DNA of 64,000 nt from Amycolatopsis endophytica. GTDB lineage: Bacteria; Actinomycetota; Actinomycetes; Mycobacteriales; Pseudonocardiaceae. The notes under the pieces are model-generated. The model did not search any database. It saw only the letters and a list, made by a program, of their open reading frames with translations, and was not told the origin of the DNA. Positions 53,812 through 61,963 of the stretch are shown one piece after another; within the stretch, counting starts at the first letter, position 1; each line of letters starts with the position of its first letter. The stretch covers positions 4,030,001-4,094,000 of the forward strand of contig NZ_JACCFK010000001.1 of NCBI RefSeq assembly GCF_013410405.1. Reading direction: 5' to 3'. Made by a program: the position numbers and the translations under genes.

Positions 53812-56346
53812 ATGGCGGCCGACAGTCGTGTCATGGCGCGCAACGCACTGACCCGGGACGAGGCGACGGCGCGTTCGGCGGAGGTCTCCGACGTCGGTTA
53901 CGCGGTGGATCTCGACCTGACGGGCGGTGCACGGGAGTTCGGGACGACCACGGTCGTCCGCTTCCGTGCCCGTACCGGGGACGCGTCCGTCTTCCTCGAC
54001 TTCGCCGGAGACGTCCGCACGGTCGAGTGCAACGGCCGTGCGCTGGGGCCGGAGGCGTACGACGGGGCGCGTGTCCGCCTGGACGTGCGAGCCGGCGCGA
54101 ACACGGTCCGCGTGGCGGGCACCGCCACGTATTCGCGTACCGGCGAGGGGCTGCACCGGTTCCACGACCCGCTCGATGGGCAGGTGTACCTGCACACCAA
54201 GTTCGAGCCGTTCGCGGCGCACAAGGTGTTCGCCTGTTTCGACCAGCCCGATCTGAAGGCCACGGTCGACCTGACCGTCACCGCCGAGGACGGGTGGGTG
54301 GTGGTCGCCAACACCGACCCCGCCGAGTCCGCGCCCGCGTCCGGGGGGCGTTCGAGGTGGCGCTTTCGACCCACGCCACCGCTGCCGCCGTACCTGGTGG
54401 CCTTCGCCGCGGGCCCGTTCCGCAGGCTGAGTTCCAGCCACCGCGGAGTGCCGATGGCGCTGTACGCGCGGGATTCGCTGCTCGACTCGCTCGCCGCCGA
54501 CGCGTCCGAGCTCTTCGAAGTGGTCGGACGCGGTCTCGACTTCTACGGCCGGTTGTTCGACCTCCCGTACCCGTTCGCCAAGTACGACCACGTCTTCGCG
54601 CCCGAGTACGCGTTCGGGGGAATGGAACACCCGGGTTGCGTGACGCTCAACGAGCGGTTCCTGTTCCGGCACCGGGTCACCGAGGACAAGCGGCGACGAC
54701 GGGCCGAGGTGCTGATGCACGAAATGGCGCACATGTGGTTCGGCGACTACGTGACGATGCGCTGGTGGGACGACCTGTGGCTGAACGAGGCGTTCGCGGA
54801 GATGATGTCGGTCGTCGCGCAGCCCGAAGTGACGCGGTACGGGGAAGGCTGGACCGGGTACGCGCACCACGCCCTGCCAGTGGCCCGGCACGCCGACCAG
54901 TTGCCCACGAGTCACGCGATCCGCGTCGAAACCGCCGACACCGGCGCCGCGCGGGTGAACTTCGGGCCGATCGTCTACAAGAAGGGGGCGGCGGTCCTCC
55001 GCGACCTCGCCGAGCGCCTGGGCTGGGACTCCTTCATCGACGGTGTGCGCGCTTACCTGCGGGCACACGCGTGGGGCAACGCCACCCTCGAAGACTTCGT
55101 GGCCGCGTTGCGGCGGGTGCCGGACGAGGACGTGGATCGCTGGGTGGACGAGTGGCTGCTGCACCGCGGTGTCAACACCGTCGAGGTCTCCCGCGGCGAA
55201 GCAGGCGATCGCCTGGTGCAGCTCGCCGATCCGGACGTCCGCCCGCGGCACCTGAACCTGAGCGTCGCCGCGTTCGACGACCACGACGGCAAGTTGGTGC
55301 TGCGGCGGCGCGTGCACGTGCCGCTCACTCCCCACCGGCAGGAGAACGACCTGACCGGGTTCGGCGACCCGAGCCCGGACCTGCTGGTGCCCAACGACGA
55401 TTCGGTGTGCCACGTCAAGGTCAGGCTCGATCCGCGATCCCGGCGGGCGGCCTTGCGAACCCTGTCCACACTGGACGACCCACGCGCGCGGGCGGTCGTG
55501 TGGGGAGCGCTGTGGGACGACGTGCTCGACGCACGACTTCCCGCGCGCGGTTACGCGGCGGCCGTGCTCACGGAGGGCGTGCTGGAGTGCGACGCCGGTG
55601 TGCTCGAAGCGCTCTTGGAGCGCGCGGTGCAGGCGGTGGAGGTCTACGGGGACCCGGCGGAGCGAAGCCGGATGCTCGAAGTCCTGGCGCGTCAGGTGCG
55701 CGATCAGCTGGCCGGCGCGGCCCTGGGCAGTGACCGCCAGCTGGTGTTCGCCCGCACGCTCGTCGGTGTGGTCCAAGCCGAGGGGCACGGTCTGCTCAAC
55801 GAGCTGGTCCGCGGACGGACCCCCTGGGTGCATCTCGCGGTGGACCCCGACCTCCGGTGGCGGGCGGTGCTCCGCCTCGCGTCGACCGGAGGCGACATCG
55901 GTGATCTTCTGGACATCGCGGTGGAAGCCGATCCGGGGGACAGCGGTCGCCGGAACGCCTTGACGGCCGAGGCCGCGCGCCCCACCGTTGCCGCCAAGGA
56001 AGAAGCGTGGACGCGGTTGTTCGGCGACGGGTTCTCGCTCGCGGAGAAAAAGGCCATCATGGCGGGGCTGCGGCAACCGGGGCAGGAAGCGTTGCTCACG
56101 CCGTACGCGGACCGCTATCTGCGGACGCTGGAGACCATGGCGGAAACCGCCCAGCCCGAATTCCTGCTCGCCTTCGCGCGTGCGCTCTATCCCCGCTTCA
56201 CCACTGTCGAGGATCGCGTACTGGCGGACACGGACGCGCTGATCGGCAGTGAACGGCTCTCCGAAGGCGTGCGGAAGGTCGTCGTGGAAGAGCGGACCGA
56301 GCTCGCCATCATGCGGGCGGCACGAGCGTGTGACGCCGCGCGCTGA
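53812..56346 (+). CDS. M1-family aminopeptidase linked to pqq operon
   Basis: This 844-residue metallopeptidase has the zinc motif HEMAHMWFGDY with the third ligand in NEAFAEMM, and the substrate motif appears as FGGMEHPG instead of the usual GAMEN. A catalytic tyrosine region (VIYKKGAAVLRDLAERL, as IVYKKG) and an ERAP1-like C-terminal domain follow. It is PepN-like overall. Starting four bases after pqqE, it is surely in the operon and may trim the cross-linked PqqA peptide, a job done by PqqF/G in proteobacteria. Confidence 0.9.
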   Translation: MAADSRVMARNALTRDEATARSAEVSDVGYAVDLDLTGGAREFGTTTVVRFRARTGDASVFLDFAGDVRTVECNGRALGPEAYDGARVRLDVRAGANTVRVAGTATYSRTGEGLHRFHDPLDGQVYLHTKFEPFAAHKVFACFDQPDLKATVDLTVTAEDGWVVVANTDPAESAPASGGRSRWRFRPTPPLPPYLVAFAAGPFRRLSSSHRGVPMALYARDSLLDSLAADASELFEVVGRGLDFYGRLFDLPYPFAKYDHVFAPEYAFGGMEHPGCVTLNERFLFRHRVTEDKRRRRAEVLMHEMAHMWFGDYVTMRWWDDLWLNEAFAEMMSVVAQPEVTRYGEGWTGYAHHALPVARHADQLPTSHAIRVETADTGAARVNFGPIVYKKGAAVLRDLAERLGWDSFIDGVRAYLRAHAWGNATLEDFVAALRRVPDEDVDRWVDEWLLHRGVNTVEVSRGEAGDRLVQLADPDVRPRHLNLSVAAFDDHDGKLVLRRRVHVPLTPHRQENDLTGFGDPSPDLLVPNDDSVCHVKVRLDPRSRRAALRTLSTLDDPRARAVVWGALWDDVLDARLPARGYAAAVLTEGVLECDAGVLEALLERAVQAVEVYGDPAERSRMLEVLARQVRDQLAGAALGSDRQLVFARTLVGVVQAEGHGLLNELVRGRTPWVHLAVDPDLRWRAVLRLASTGGDIGDLLDIAVEADPGDSGRRNALTAEAARPTVAAKEEAWTRLFGDGFSLAEKKAIMAGLRQPGQEALLTPYADRYLRTLETMAETAQPEFLLAFARALYPRFTTVEDRVLADTDALIGSERLSEGVRKVVVEERTELAIMRAARACDAAR

Positions 56347-56365
56347 CCGCGATTTCCGTTGGAGG

Positions 56366-56406
56366 GCGCAAGACCCCGGTGCTTCGTGCAGTCCGGGGCC
56401 TTGCGC
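56366..56406 (+). terminator. Terminator of the pqq operon
   Basis: GCGCAAG-A-CCCCGG pairs with CCGGGG-C-CTTGCGC across 13 bases with one mismatch, 20 bases after the peptidase stop. No T-run follows, as is common in actinomycetes. Confidence 0.65.
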
Positions 56407-56824
56407 TGGCGGGAGTCCCGTTACGGGTATCGCTCGGCATCCCACCCGGTGGTGGAATCCGGCCGTTGCCGCCAACGGTCGTCGATGCGTTCCGGTTGCG
56501 GCAAGCCCGCTCGTACTGGCGACAGTGGATCGCGGACGAACGGTACCGGTGTTGCCACGAAAGGGTTCCTGACCTCCTCGAAGACCGTCACGAGGTCATC
56601 GCCGCCGCCGGATTTCCGGGAGGGGCCGCAGGTGGCCCGGTGAGCACCGTTCATACCCCTACGGCACGCGTTCGTGTCCAACGGATTGACCACGTTCGCC
56701 GGTACCGGTCAGGCTCGTCCTGCACCGCGAGTCGCAGGGGCAGCCCGCGACTGCTGCCGGTGGCCGTCACACGCCGGGTCTTCCGAGTGACAGCACCACG
56801 ATGTCTGGAGCGAGAGGTGAAACC
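56407..56824. other. Intergenic before lysR, no gene seen
   Basis: About 420 bases without a supported gene; frames lack codon bias. It should contain the lysR promoter. Confidence 0.45.
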
Positions 56825-57862
56825 GTGGTTCTTCCGTCAAAGATGCCTCAGCTCGCCGATCTCGATCTGCTGCTGTCCGTCGAAAGCTACGGCAGCGTGG
56901 GAAAGGCCGCTCAAGCACACAGTCTTTCGCAGCCGGCCGCCAGCATCAGGATCAGCGCGATGGAACGTCGCCTCGGTCTTCGACTGCTGGAACGCTCTCC
57001 CGCCGGTTCGAAGCTCACCGAGGAAGGAGAGATGCTGGCGAAGTACGCCCGTAACGTCATGCAGGCAGCGCGTGAGTTGCTGGAATTCGGTTCCGGTGCC
57101 CGGACCGCCGAGTCGAAGCGGCTGCGGGTCGCGGGAAGCCCGGGGATTTCCGGGCACCTGATCCCCGAGTGGTTGAACCGTTCCGGGTTCTCGTTCGGTG
57201 AGGCACGGGTCGAAGTGCAGGCCGGAGACCTCGATGAGCTTCGCCGCCTGCTCCGTGCGGGCCACGTCGACCTCGCGTTCATCGACGGCTGGTGCCAGGC
57301 CGGCGGCGAGGTGGAGAAGCAGGTGCCCGGTGACCTGGTCACCCGGTACATCTGCGACGACAAGCTGGCCGTGGTGGTCGGCTCGAAGCACCCGTGGGCC
57401 ACCAGGACGAGTCCCCTGACGGTGCAGGAGCTGGCAGCCGCCCCGCTCGTCCTGCGTGAGCGTGGTTCGGGGATCCGGGAGTTCACGGACGAACTGCTGG
57501 CTGCCGCGGATGCCCCGCGCAGCTACGTCGAATTCCCGTCCAACGCCGCGATCAAGCAGGCGGTCGCGACGAGCAAGCGCGTGACGGTGCTGAACGTCTC
57601 CACCGTGCGGCCCGAACTCGCCGAGGGCAGGCTGCACCTGGTGACCGTCGACCAGGAAATGCCGGCGAAGCCGATCTACGCGGCTTGGCACGAGCGCCGT
57701 GGGCTTCCGGAGTACGCGCGGGAACTGGTGGAGATCGCGGCGACGAAGGGCAGCCCGGTGCCGGTTGCCGTGCCCGGACAGAAACCGAGAGCCGTGAGCG
57801 CGCGGCGTACACCACCCCGGAAAACCAGTACAGCGATCGACGTACACAAGTCGATGACCTGA
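56825..57862 (+). CDS. LysR-family transcriptional regulator
   Basis: This 345-residue regulator has the HTH (LLLSVESYGSVGKAAQAHSLSQPAASIRISAMERRLGLRLLER) and an effector domain. Effector-domain segments include RVAGSPGISGHLIPEWL and GHVDLAFIDGW. GTG at 56825 has GAGAGG upstream; an ATG eight codons earlier has none. It lies between the pqq operon and the aldolase gene and may control either. Its Pro/Lys-rich tail of about 30 residues is longer than usual. Confidence 0.9.
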   Translation: MVLPSKMPQLADLDLLLSVESYGSVGKAAQAHSLSQPAASIRISAMERRLGLRLLERSPAGSKLTEEGEMLAKYARNVMQAARELLEFGSGARTAESKRLRVAGSPGISGHLIPEWLNRSGFSFGEARVEVQAGDLDELRRLLRAGHVDLAFIDGWCQAGGEVEKQVPGDLVTRYICDDKLAVVVGSKHPWATRTSPLTVQELAAAPLVLRERGSGIREFTDELLAAADAPRSYVEFPSNAAIKQAVATSKRVTVLNVSTVRPELAEGRLHLVTVDQEMPAKPIYAAWHERRGLPEYARELVEIAATKGSPVPVAVPGQKPRAVSARRTPPRKTSTAIDVHKSMT

Positions 57863-57885
57863 TCGTCGAACCAAATCGGACCACG

Positions 57886-57903
57886 CCACACCGTCCGGTG
57901 TGG
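57886..57903. promoter_or_regulatory. Inverted repeat before fructose-bisphosphate aldolase
   Basis: CCACACCG-TC-CGGTGTGG is a perfect 8+8 inverted repeat, 22 bases upstream of the aldolase ATG and six before its ribosome site (GGAGG). Likely an operator, possibly for the LysR protein just upstream. Confidence 0.55.
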
Positions 57904-57925
57904 AGCACAGGAGGATCAACCCGAG

Positions 57926-58903
57926 ATGTCAGCTCTGAACAAGATTGCGCGGACGATGGTCTCCGGCAGGCGCGGTATTCTCGCCGCCGACGAGAGCATC
58001 GGGACGATGTCGTCGCGGCTCGAGAAGGTGGGGGTCGAGCCGACGGAAGAGAACCGCCGGGTGTACCGGGAGCTGATCGTCACGACCCCGCAGCTTTCGG
58101 AGTCGATCAGCGGCGTCATCCTCGCGGACGAGACGTTCCGCCAGAAGCTGAGCGACGGCCGCACGTTCCCGCGGTTCCTCGACGACATCGGCGTTCTCGC
58201 CGGGATCAAGGTCGACACCGGCGCGAAGCCGCTGGCGGGAGCCCCGGACGAGAAGATCACCGAGGGACTCGACGGGCTGCGCGAGCGAGTGGCCGAATAC
58301 GTGCGGCTCGGCGGGACTTTCGCCAAGTGGCGCGCGGTCATCACGATCGGCGACGGCATGCCGTCGGACCGTGCGGTGCGCGCGAACGTGCACGCGCTGG
58401 CGCGCTACGCCGGTCTGTGCCAGGAAGGCGGCCTGGTGCCCATCGTGGAGCCCGAGGTGCTGATGGACGGTGACCACTCGCTGGCGAAGTGCCGTCAGGT
58501 GACGACCGCCGTGCTGGAGGTGCTGTTCGAGGAGCTCGACCTGATGCAGGTGCAGCTCGACGGCATCGTCCTCAAGCCCAACATGGTGGTCGCCGGGACC
58601 GGCAGCCCGGAGCAGCCCTCGGTGGCCGACGTCGCCAAGGCCACGGTGGAGACCCTGCGGGAGACGGTCCCGGCGTCCGTGCCGGGCATCGCCTTCCTGT
58701 CCGGTGGCCAGAGCCCGGAGCTGGCGACGAAGCACCTCGGGGCGATGCAGGGCCTCGACCCGCTTCCGTGGGAGCTCACCTACTCGTTCGGGCGGGCGCT
58801 GGTCGGCCCGGCGCTGGAGACCTGGCGGGGCGACAACGACAACTGGGCTGCGGCCCAGAAGGCGCTCTCCGAGCGCGCCGTCGCCAACGCGGCCGCGCGA
58901 TGA
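57926..58903 (+). CDS. Class I fructose-bisphosphate aldolase
   Basis: This 325-residue Schiff-base aldolase of the animal type has GILAADESIGTMSSRLEKVG, FAKWRAVITIGDGMPS, the catalytic lysine in GIVLKPNMVVAG and FLSGGQSPELATKHL. In a RuMP organism it cleaves or forms fructose 1,6-bisphosphate in the cleavage or rearrangement phase. Starts with ATG after GGAGG; a strong terminator follows. Confidence 0.96.
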   Translation: MSALNKIARTMVSGRRGILAADESIGTMSSRLEKVGVEPTEENRRVYRELIVTTPQLSESISGVILADETFRQKLSDGRTFPRFLDDIGVLAGIKVDTGAKPLAGAPDEKITEGLDGLRERVAEYVRLGGTFAKWRAVITIGDGMPSDRAVRANVHALARYAGLCQEGGLVPIVEPEVLMDGDHSLAKCRQVTTAVLEVLFEELDLMQVQLDGIVLKPNMVVAGTGSPEQPSVADVAKATVETLRETVPASVPGIAFLSGGQSPELATKHLGAMQGLDPLPWELTYSFGRALVGPALETWRGDNDNWAAAQKALSERAVANAAAR

Positions 58904-58927
58904 GGCGGCTCGTGTCGCGATGACGGG

Positions 58928-58964
58928 ACGACCGGACCGGCCGCGTGTGCGCCGGTCCGGTCGT
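58928..58964 (+). terminator. Terminator of the aldolase gene
   Basis: ACGACCGGACCGG pairs perfectly over 13 bases with CCGGTCCGGTCGT across an 11-base loop, 25 bases after the aldolase stop. Confidence 0.75.
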
Positions 58965-59035
58965 TGCCGTTGCGGCGTTCATCGTCCCGGTGGCCGCGCT
59001 CTCGTGCCACCGTCCGTCCGAGGGGATCGAGGTTC

Positions 59036-60079
59036 ATGAGTACTCAGGAATGGGGCACCACCGTGGTTTCCGGCCATCGCCGCGCCGAGGGACGGGAAGC
59101 GGTTGCCGCCGTCGATCCCGGCGGACCGGATCACACTCTGGCTCTCGAACTCGTGCGTGTCACCGAGGCCGCCGCGATCGCGGCGGGCAGGTGGGCCGGA
59201 CGGGGTGAGCGGGGCAGCGGCAGGCTCGCCGCCACCGGCGCGATGCGGGAACTCATCATGTCGGTGCCGATGCGCGGCGTCGTCGTGGTCGGCGAGCAGG
59301 AAGCCACGCCCGCCCTGGCCAAGGGGGAGGGCGTCGGGTACGGGGACGGCCCGGCGTGCGACGTCGGGATCGGTGTCGGCGATGCCGCGCTTTCGTCGGC
59401 GCGGGACGTGCCGCACTCGCTCGCGGCGATCGCGGTGGCCGAGCGCGGGGCGTTGTTCGACCCGTCGGCGGTGCGGTCCATGCAGAAACTGGCTGTCGGC
59501 CCCGACTGCGCCGGCGTCGTCGACATCCGCCTGCCGGTGGTGGAGAACCTGCGAGCGGTCGCGACGGCCAAGGACGTTCCGGTGACCGATGTCGTCGTCG
59601 GCGTGCTCAACCGGCCGTGGCACGCCGATCTCGTGCACGAGATCCGCCGTGCCGGCGCACGGGTCCACCCGCTCGAGGGCGGGGACCTCGCGGGTGCGGT
59701 CGCCGTGGCGCGGCCGGAGAGCCGGGTGGACGTGGTGGTGGGCACCGGAGGCGCCGCGGAGGGTGTCCTCGCGGCGGCCGCCCTGTCCTGCCTGGGCGGG
59801 TCGCTGCAGGTCCGGCTGCGGCCCGAAGGCGCAGGGCGAGGCGACCGCGGCGAGGTTCTGCACACCGGCGATCTCGTGCGCGGGGGGAGTGTCCTGTTCT
59901 GCGCCACCGGCGTGACCGGCAGCGAGCTGCTCACCGGCGTCGAGCACCGTCCCGGTCGCATCGCCACACAGTCCATTGTGCTGTGTTCGCGCCCGCGGTC
60001 GGTGCGGATGGTCAGGTCCGAGCGCGCGGACACCGGGTGGCGCGAGCAACGGGCTGAGCCGACTCGCGCTTCGTCCTGA
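59036..60079 (+). CDS. GlpX-like class II fructose-1,6-bisphosphatase with altered metal site
   Basis: This 347-residue protein aligns with GlpX: AAAIAAGRWAGRG, VVVVGEQEATPALAKGEGVGYGDGP, VVVGVLNRPWHADLVHEIR, VVGTGGAAEGVLAAAAL and LFCATGVTGSELL. But key ligands differ: GRGDK has become GRGER, GEGE-x-DEAP has become GEQEATPAL, and the DP(I/V)EGT loop has become GVGDAA. A segment of about 20 residues before the GD(M/L) motif is missing. It may be inactive, regulatory, or act on another sugar phosphate. Confidence 0.85.
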   Translation: MSTQEWGTTVVSGHRRAEGREAVAAVDPGGPDHTLALELVRVTEAAAIAAGRWAGRGERGSGRLAATGAMRELIMSVPMRGVVVVGEQEATPALAKGEGVGYGDGPACDVGIGVGDAALSSARDVPHSLAAIAVAERGALFDPSAVRSMQKLAVGPDCAGVVDIRLPVVENLRAVATAKDVPVTDVVVGVLNRPWHADLVHEIRRAGARVHPLEGGDLAGAVAVARPESRVDVVVGTGGAAEGVLAAAALSCLGGSLQVRLRPEGAGRGDRGEVLHTGDLVRGGSVLFCATGVTGSELLTGVEHRPGRIATQSIVLCSRPRSVRMVRSERADTGWREQRAEPTRASS

Positions 60080-60084
60080 GTGGA

Positions 60085-60123
60085 GCCGCGCTCGCGGTGG
60101 TCGACGACCACCGCGAGCGCGGC
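60085..60123. terminator. Bidirectional terminator, perfect 19-bp palindrome
   Basis: Nineteen bases pair perfectly with the next nineteen around one central A (centre at 60104). It lies between the convergent glpX-like and rpiB genes and should stop transcripts from both sides. Confidence 0.8.
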
Positions 60124-60144
60124 GCGTCGCGGTACGGACGGTGG

Positions 60145-60612
60145 TCACACCGGCAGAGCGGGCGGTTCGCCGGTGCGCTCGTAGTCCGACAGCTGGTCGA
60201 TCCTGCGCTGGTGGCGCCCGCCCTCGAACTCCGTGGCGAGGAACGCGTCCACGATGCGCTCGGCCTCCTCGACCGCGTGCATCCGGGCGCCGATGCCGGC
60301 CAGCAGCGCGTTGTTGTGCTGACGCGCCAGGCGGGCGGTGGCCACGTTCCACGTGAGCGCGGCTCGGGCACCGGGCACCTTGTTGGCGGCGATCTGCTCC
60401 CCGTTCCCGGAGCCGCCGATGACGATGCCGAGGCTGCCCTCGTCCGCGACGACGAGCCGCGCCGCCTCGACGCAGAACGGCGGGTAGTCGTCGTTCGCGT
60501 CGTAACCGGCGGGGCCGACGTCGATCACCTCGTGACCGAGGCCGGAAAGCCTCTTGACGAAGTGGTTCTTGAGTTCGAGTCCGGCGTGATCGGAGCCAAG
60601 ATAGATTCGCAC
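60145..60612 (-). CDS. rpiB: Ribose-5-phosphate isomerase B
   Basis: RpiB interconverts ribose and ribulose 5-phosphate, the latter being the formaldehyde acceptor of HxlA. The 155-residue protein shows YLGSDHAGLELKNHF, NDDYPPFCVEAARLV, the actinobacterial GGSGNGEQIAANKVPGARA and the HNNALLAGIGARMH loop. It lies convergent to the glpX-like gene and divergent from pqqA. Confidence 0.95.
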   Translation of the reverse strand: MRIYLGSDHAGLELKNHFVKRLSGLGHEVIDVGPAGYDANDDYPPFCVEAARLVVADEGSLGIVIGGSGNGEQIAANKVPGARAALTWNVATARLARQHNNALLAGIGARMHAVEEAERIVDAFLATEFEGGRHQRRIDQLSDYERTGEPPALPV

Positions 60613-60986
60613 TCCGGCATTCTAGGCCGGCTTTCGCGGCATAGCGGGCCGGAATTCGAACGGCGGACATTGAAAAGCGTTATAGCCGCGGTGATCCGAG
60701 CGGGTGCCGCGCGGGTTGCCATTGACGGCGTCTCGTGCGCGGTCGTAGCGTTGACTCTGTGGTGTGCCCAGGTGCCCCCGGCTCTCGGGTGCGGCCGTCC
60801 CGGCATCGGGGAGCCTCCCGCGCCACGTCTTCCTGCTGGTGATCTGCCCGGTTGACCTGCCGCGACCGTCCGTGGGCACCCCCTCCCCACTCGTGGGCTC
60901 CGGGGCGCCGTTCGGCACCGGTTGTCCACCACTGGTTCACGGTCGGTTGCGACCACTGCGTTAAATCGGCGATGCTCTTTGGTGAA
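60613..60986. other. Divergent region rpiB/pqqA
   Basis: No gene is supported here. It should hold the promoters of rpiB and pqqA; I see no certain -35/-10 pair, although TTGACT occurs near 60750. Confidence 0.4.
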
Positions 60987-61031
60987 CACGCGATTTCGTG
61001 AGGTTTCCCGCGAAATCGCGTGGCTCACGAA
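60987..61031 (+). promoter_or_regulatory. Two overlapping, mutually exclusive hairpins before pqqA
   Basis: Hairpin A pairs CACGCGATTTCG (60987-60998) with CGAAATCGCGTG (61011-61022), perfect over 12. Hairpin B pairs TTCGTGAG (60995-61002) with CTCACGAA (61024-61031), perfect over eight. They share 60995-60998, so only one can form. They end 41 bases before the pqqA ribosome site. Confidence 0.6.
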
Positions 61032-61081
61032 TGTCCGGTCTTCGCCCAGTCGCCGGGCGTAGTCAACAGTAGGAGGTAATG

Positions 61082-61156
61082 ATGAAGTGGGAAACTCCGG
61101 AGTACACCGTCGTCGAGGTGTGCGCTGAGGCCACCGGCTACTTCTACCGGGGCTGA
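61082..61156 (+). CDS. pqqA: PQQ precursor peptide PqqA
   Basis: A 24-residue peptide with the PQQ core EATGY: Glu16 and Tyr20 are spaced as needed for PqqE to join them. It begins MKWETPEYTVVEV, like other PqqAs (M-x-W-x-x-P). GGAGG lies five bases upstream of ATG 61082; an ATG one codon earlier is too close. It is 7.3 kb from the end of pqqE with its own control region, rather than next to pqqB. The peptide ends FYRG and also holds one cysteine. Confidence 0.9.
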   Translation: MKWETPEYTVVEVCAEATGYFYRG

Positions 61157-61355
61157 CAGCCGGGCCCCCGCGGCCCGTATCACTCGATTTCTCGTAGTCG
61201 CGGCAGGCGGCTAGGTCCGCGACGGGACTACGTCTGCGTTGGCGCAGGGCCCCCGGATCGCCGGTCGATCTCGCAGGGGCCTTGCGTCACTCGCTGAAGA
61301 AGGATTCAGCTGCGCCGCGCCCAGTCGGCCCTGATTATTCTTCGAGGTGGTTCAG
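61157..61355 (+). promoter_or_regulatory. Structured region between pqqA and mntP
   Basis: No gene. At 61195-61231 GTAGT-CGCGG pairs with CCGCG-…-ACTAC with a bulge, and a later GGGCCCCC/GGGGCC pair can form. This may be the terminator of pqqA and the leader of the pump gene. I tested it by eye against the yybP-ykoY manganese riboswitch and do not see its conserved core. Confidence 0.35.
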
Positions 61356-61907
61356 GTGAATCTCGAATTCCTTCCGCTGATCGCGTTGGCTTTCGGTCTC
61401 AGTCTCGACAACTTCCGCTCGTCGATCGCGATCGGAACCATTCCCTTCGGCTGGCGCCGCGCCGTCCAGGTGGCCCTCGTCTTCGGGCTGTGGGACGCGG
61501 TGAGTCCGCTGCTGGGGGGCCTGGTCGGGCACTTCCTCGGGGAAACCCTGGGGGAGTGGGCCGACTACGTCGGCGCGGTCGCGCTGGGGTTGTACGGCAT
61601 CTACTTCATCATCGGCGCCATCCGGAAGCCCGAGCCGGACGAACTCGACCACCCGTGGGTGACGCTGTTCGGCATGCCGCTCTCATTGAGCATCGACAAC
61701 TTCGTCGCGGGCGCCGGCCTCGGCATCGCCGGGTTCTCCCTCGTCGCGCCGATGCTGGTGTTCGGCGTCGCCACGGCGATCATGTCCTTCGCCGGCCTGT
61801 TCGTCGGTCAGATGGCCGCCAAGGTCGTCCGGATCCGGTCCGACCTGTTCAGCGGTATCTCCCTCCTCGGCGCCGCGATCTTCCTACCCCTCGTCTTCGG
61901 CACGTAG
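61356..61907 (+). CDS. MntP-like (DUF204) manganese efflux pump
   Basis: This 183-residue protein has six helices in two inverted halves, each with the family motif: [19 protein letters not shown] and [17 protein letters not shown], with the Asp that binds the metal. MntP exports Mn(II). GTG at 61356 has GAGG eight bases upstream; GTG 61347 is an alternative with none. katG follows 56 bases later and may share its message. Confidence 0.88.
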   Translation: MNLEFLPLIALAFGLSLDNFRSSIAIGTIPFGWRRAVQVALVFGLWDAVSPLLGGLVGHFLGETLGEWADYVGAVALGLYGIYFIIGAIRKPEPDELDHPWVTLFGMPLSLSIDNFVAGAGLGIAGFSLVAPMLVFGVATAIMSFAGLFVGQMAAKVVRIRSDLFSGISLLGAAIFLPLVFGT

Positions 61908-61963
61908 AACGCGTTTGGACAGAGACCGGCAATCTCAGGATCGGCACAACCTGGGAGGACACC

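Noticed and set aside
53473..56475. A 1000-codon minus-strand frame opposite the M1 peptidase
   Set aside because: Shadow of the peptidase gene; composition is typical of an antisense frame.
61157..61355. yybP-ykoY manganese riboswitch before the Mn pump gene
   Set aside because: The conserved loop sequences of that class are not visible by eye.
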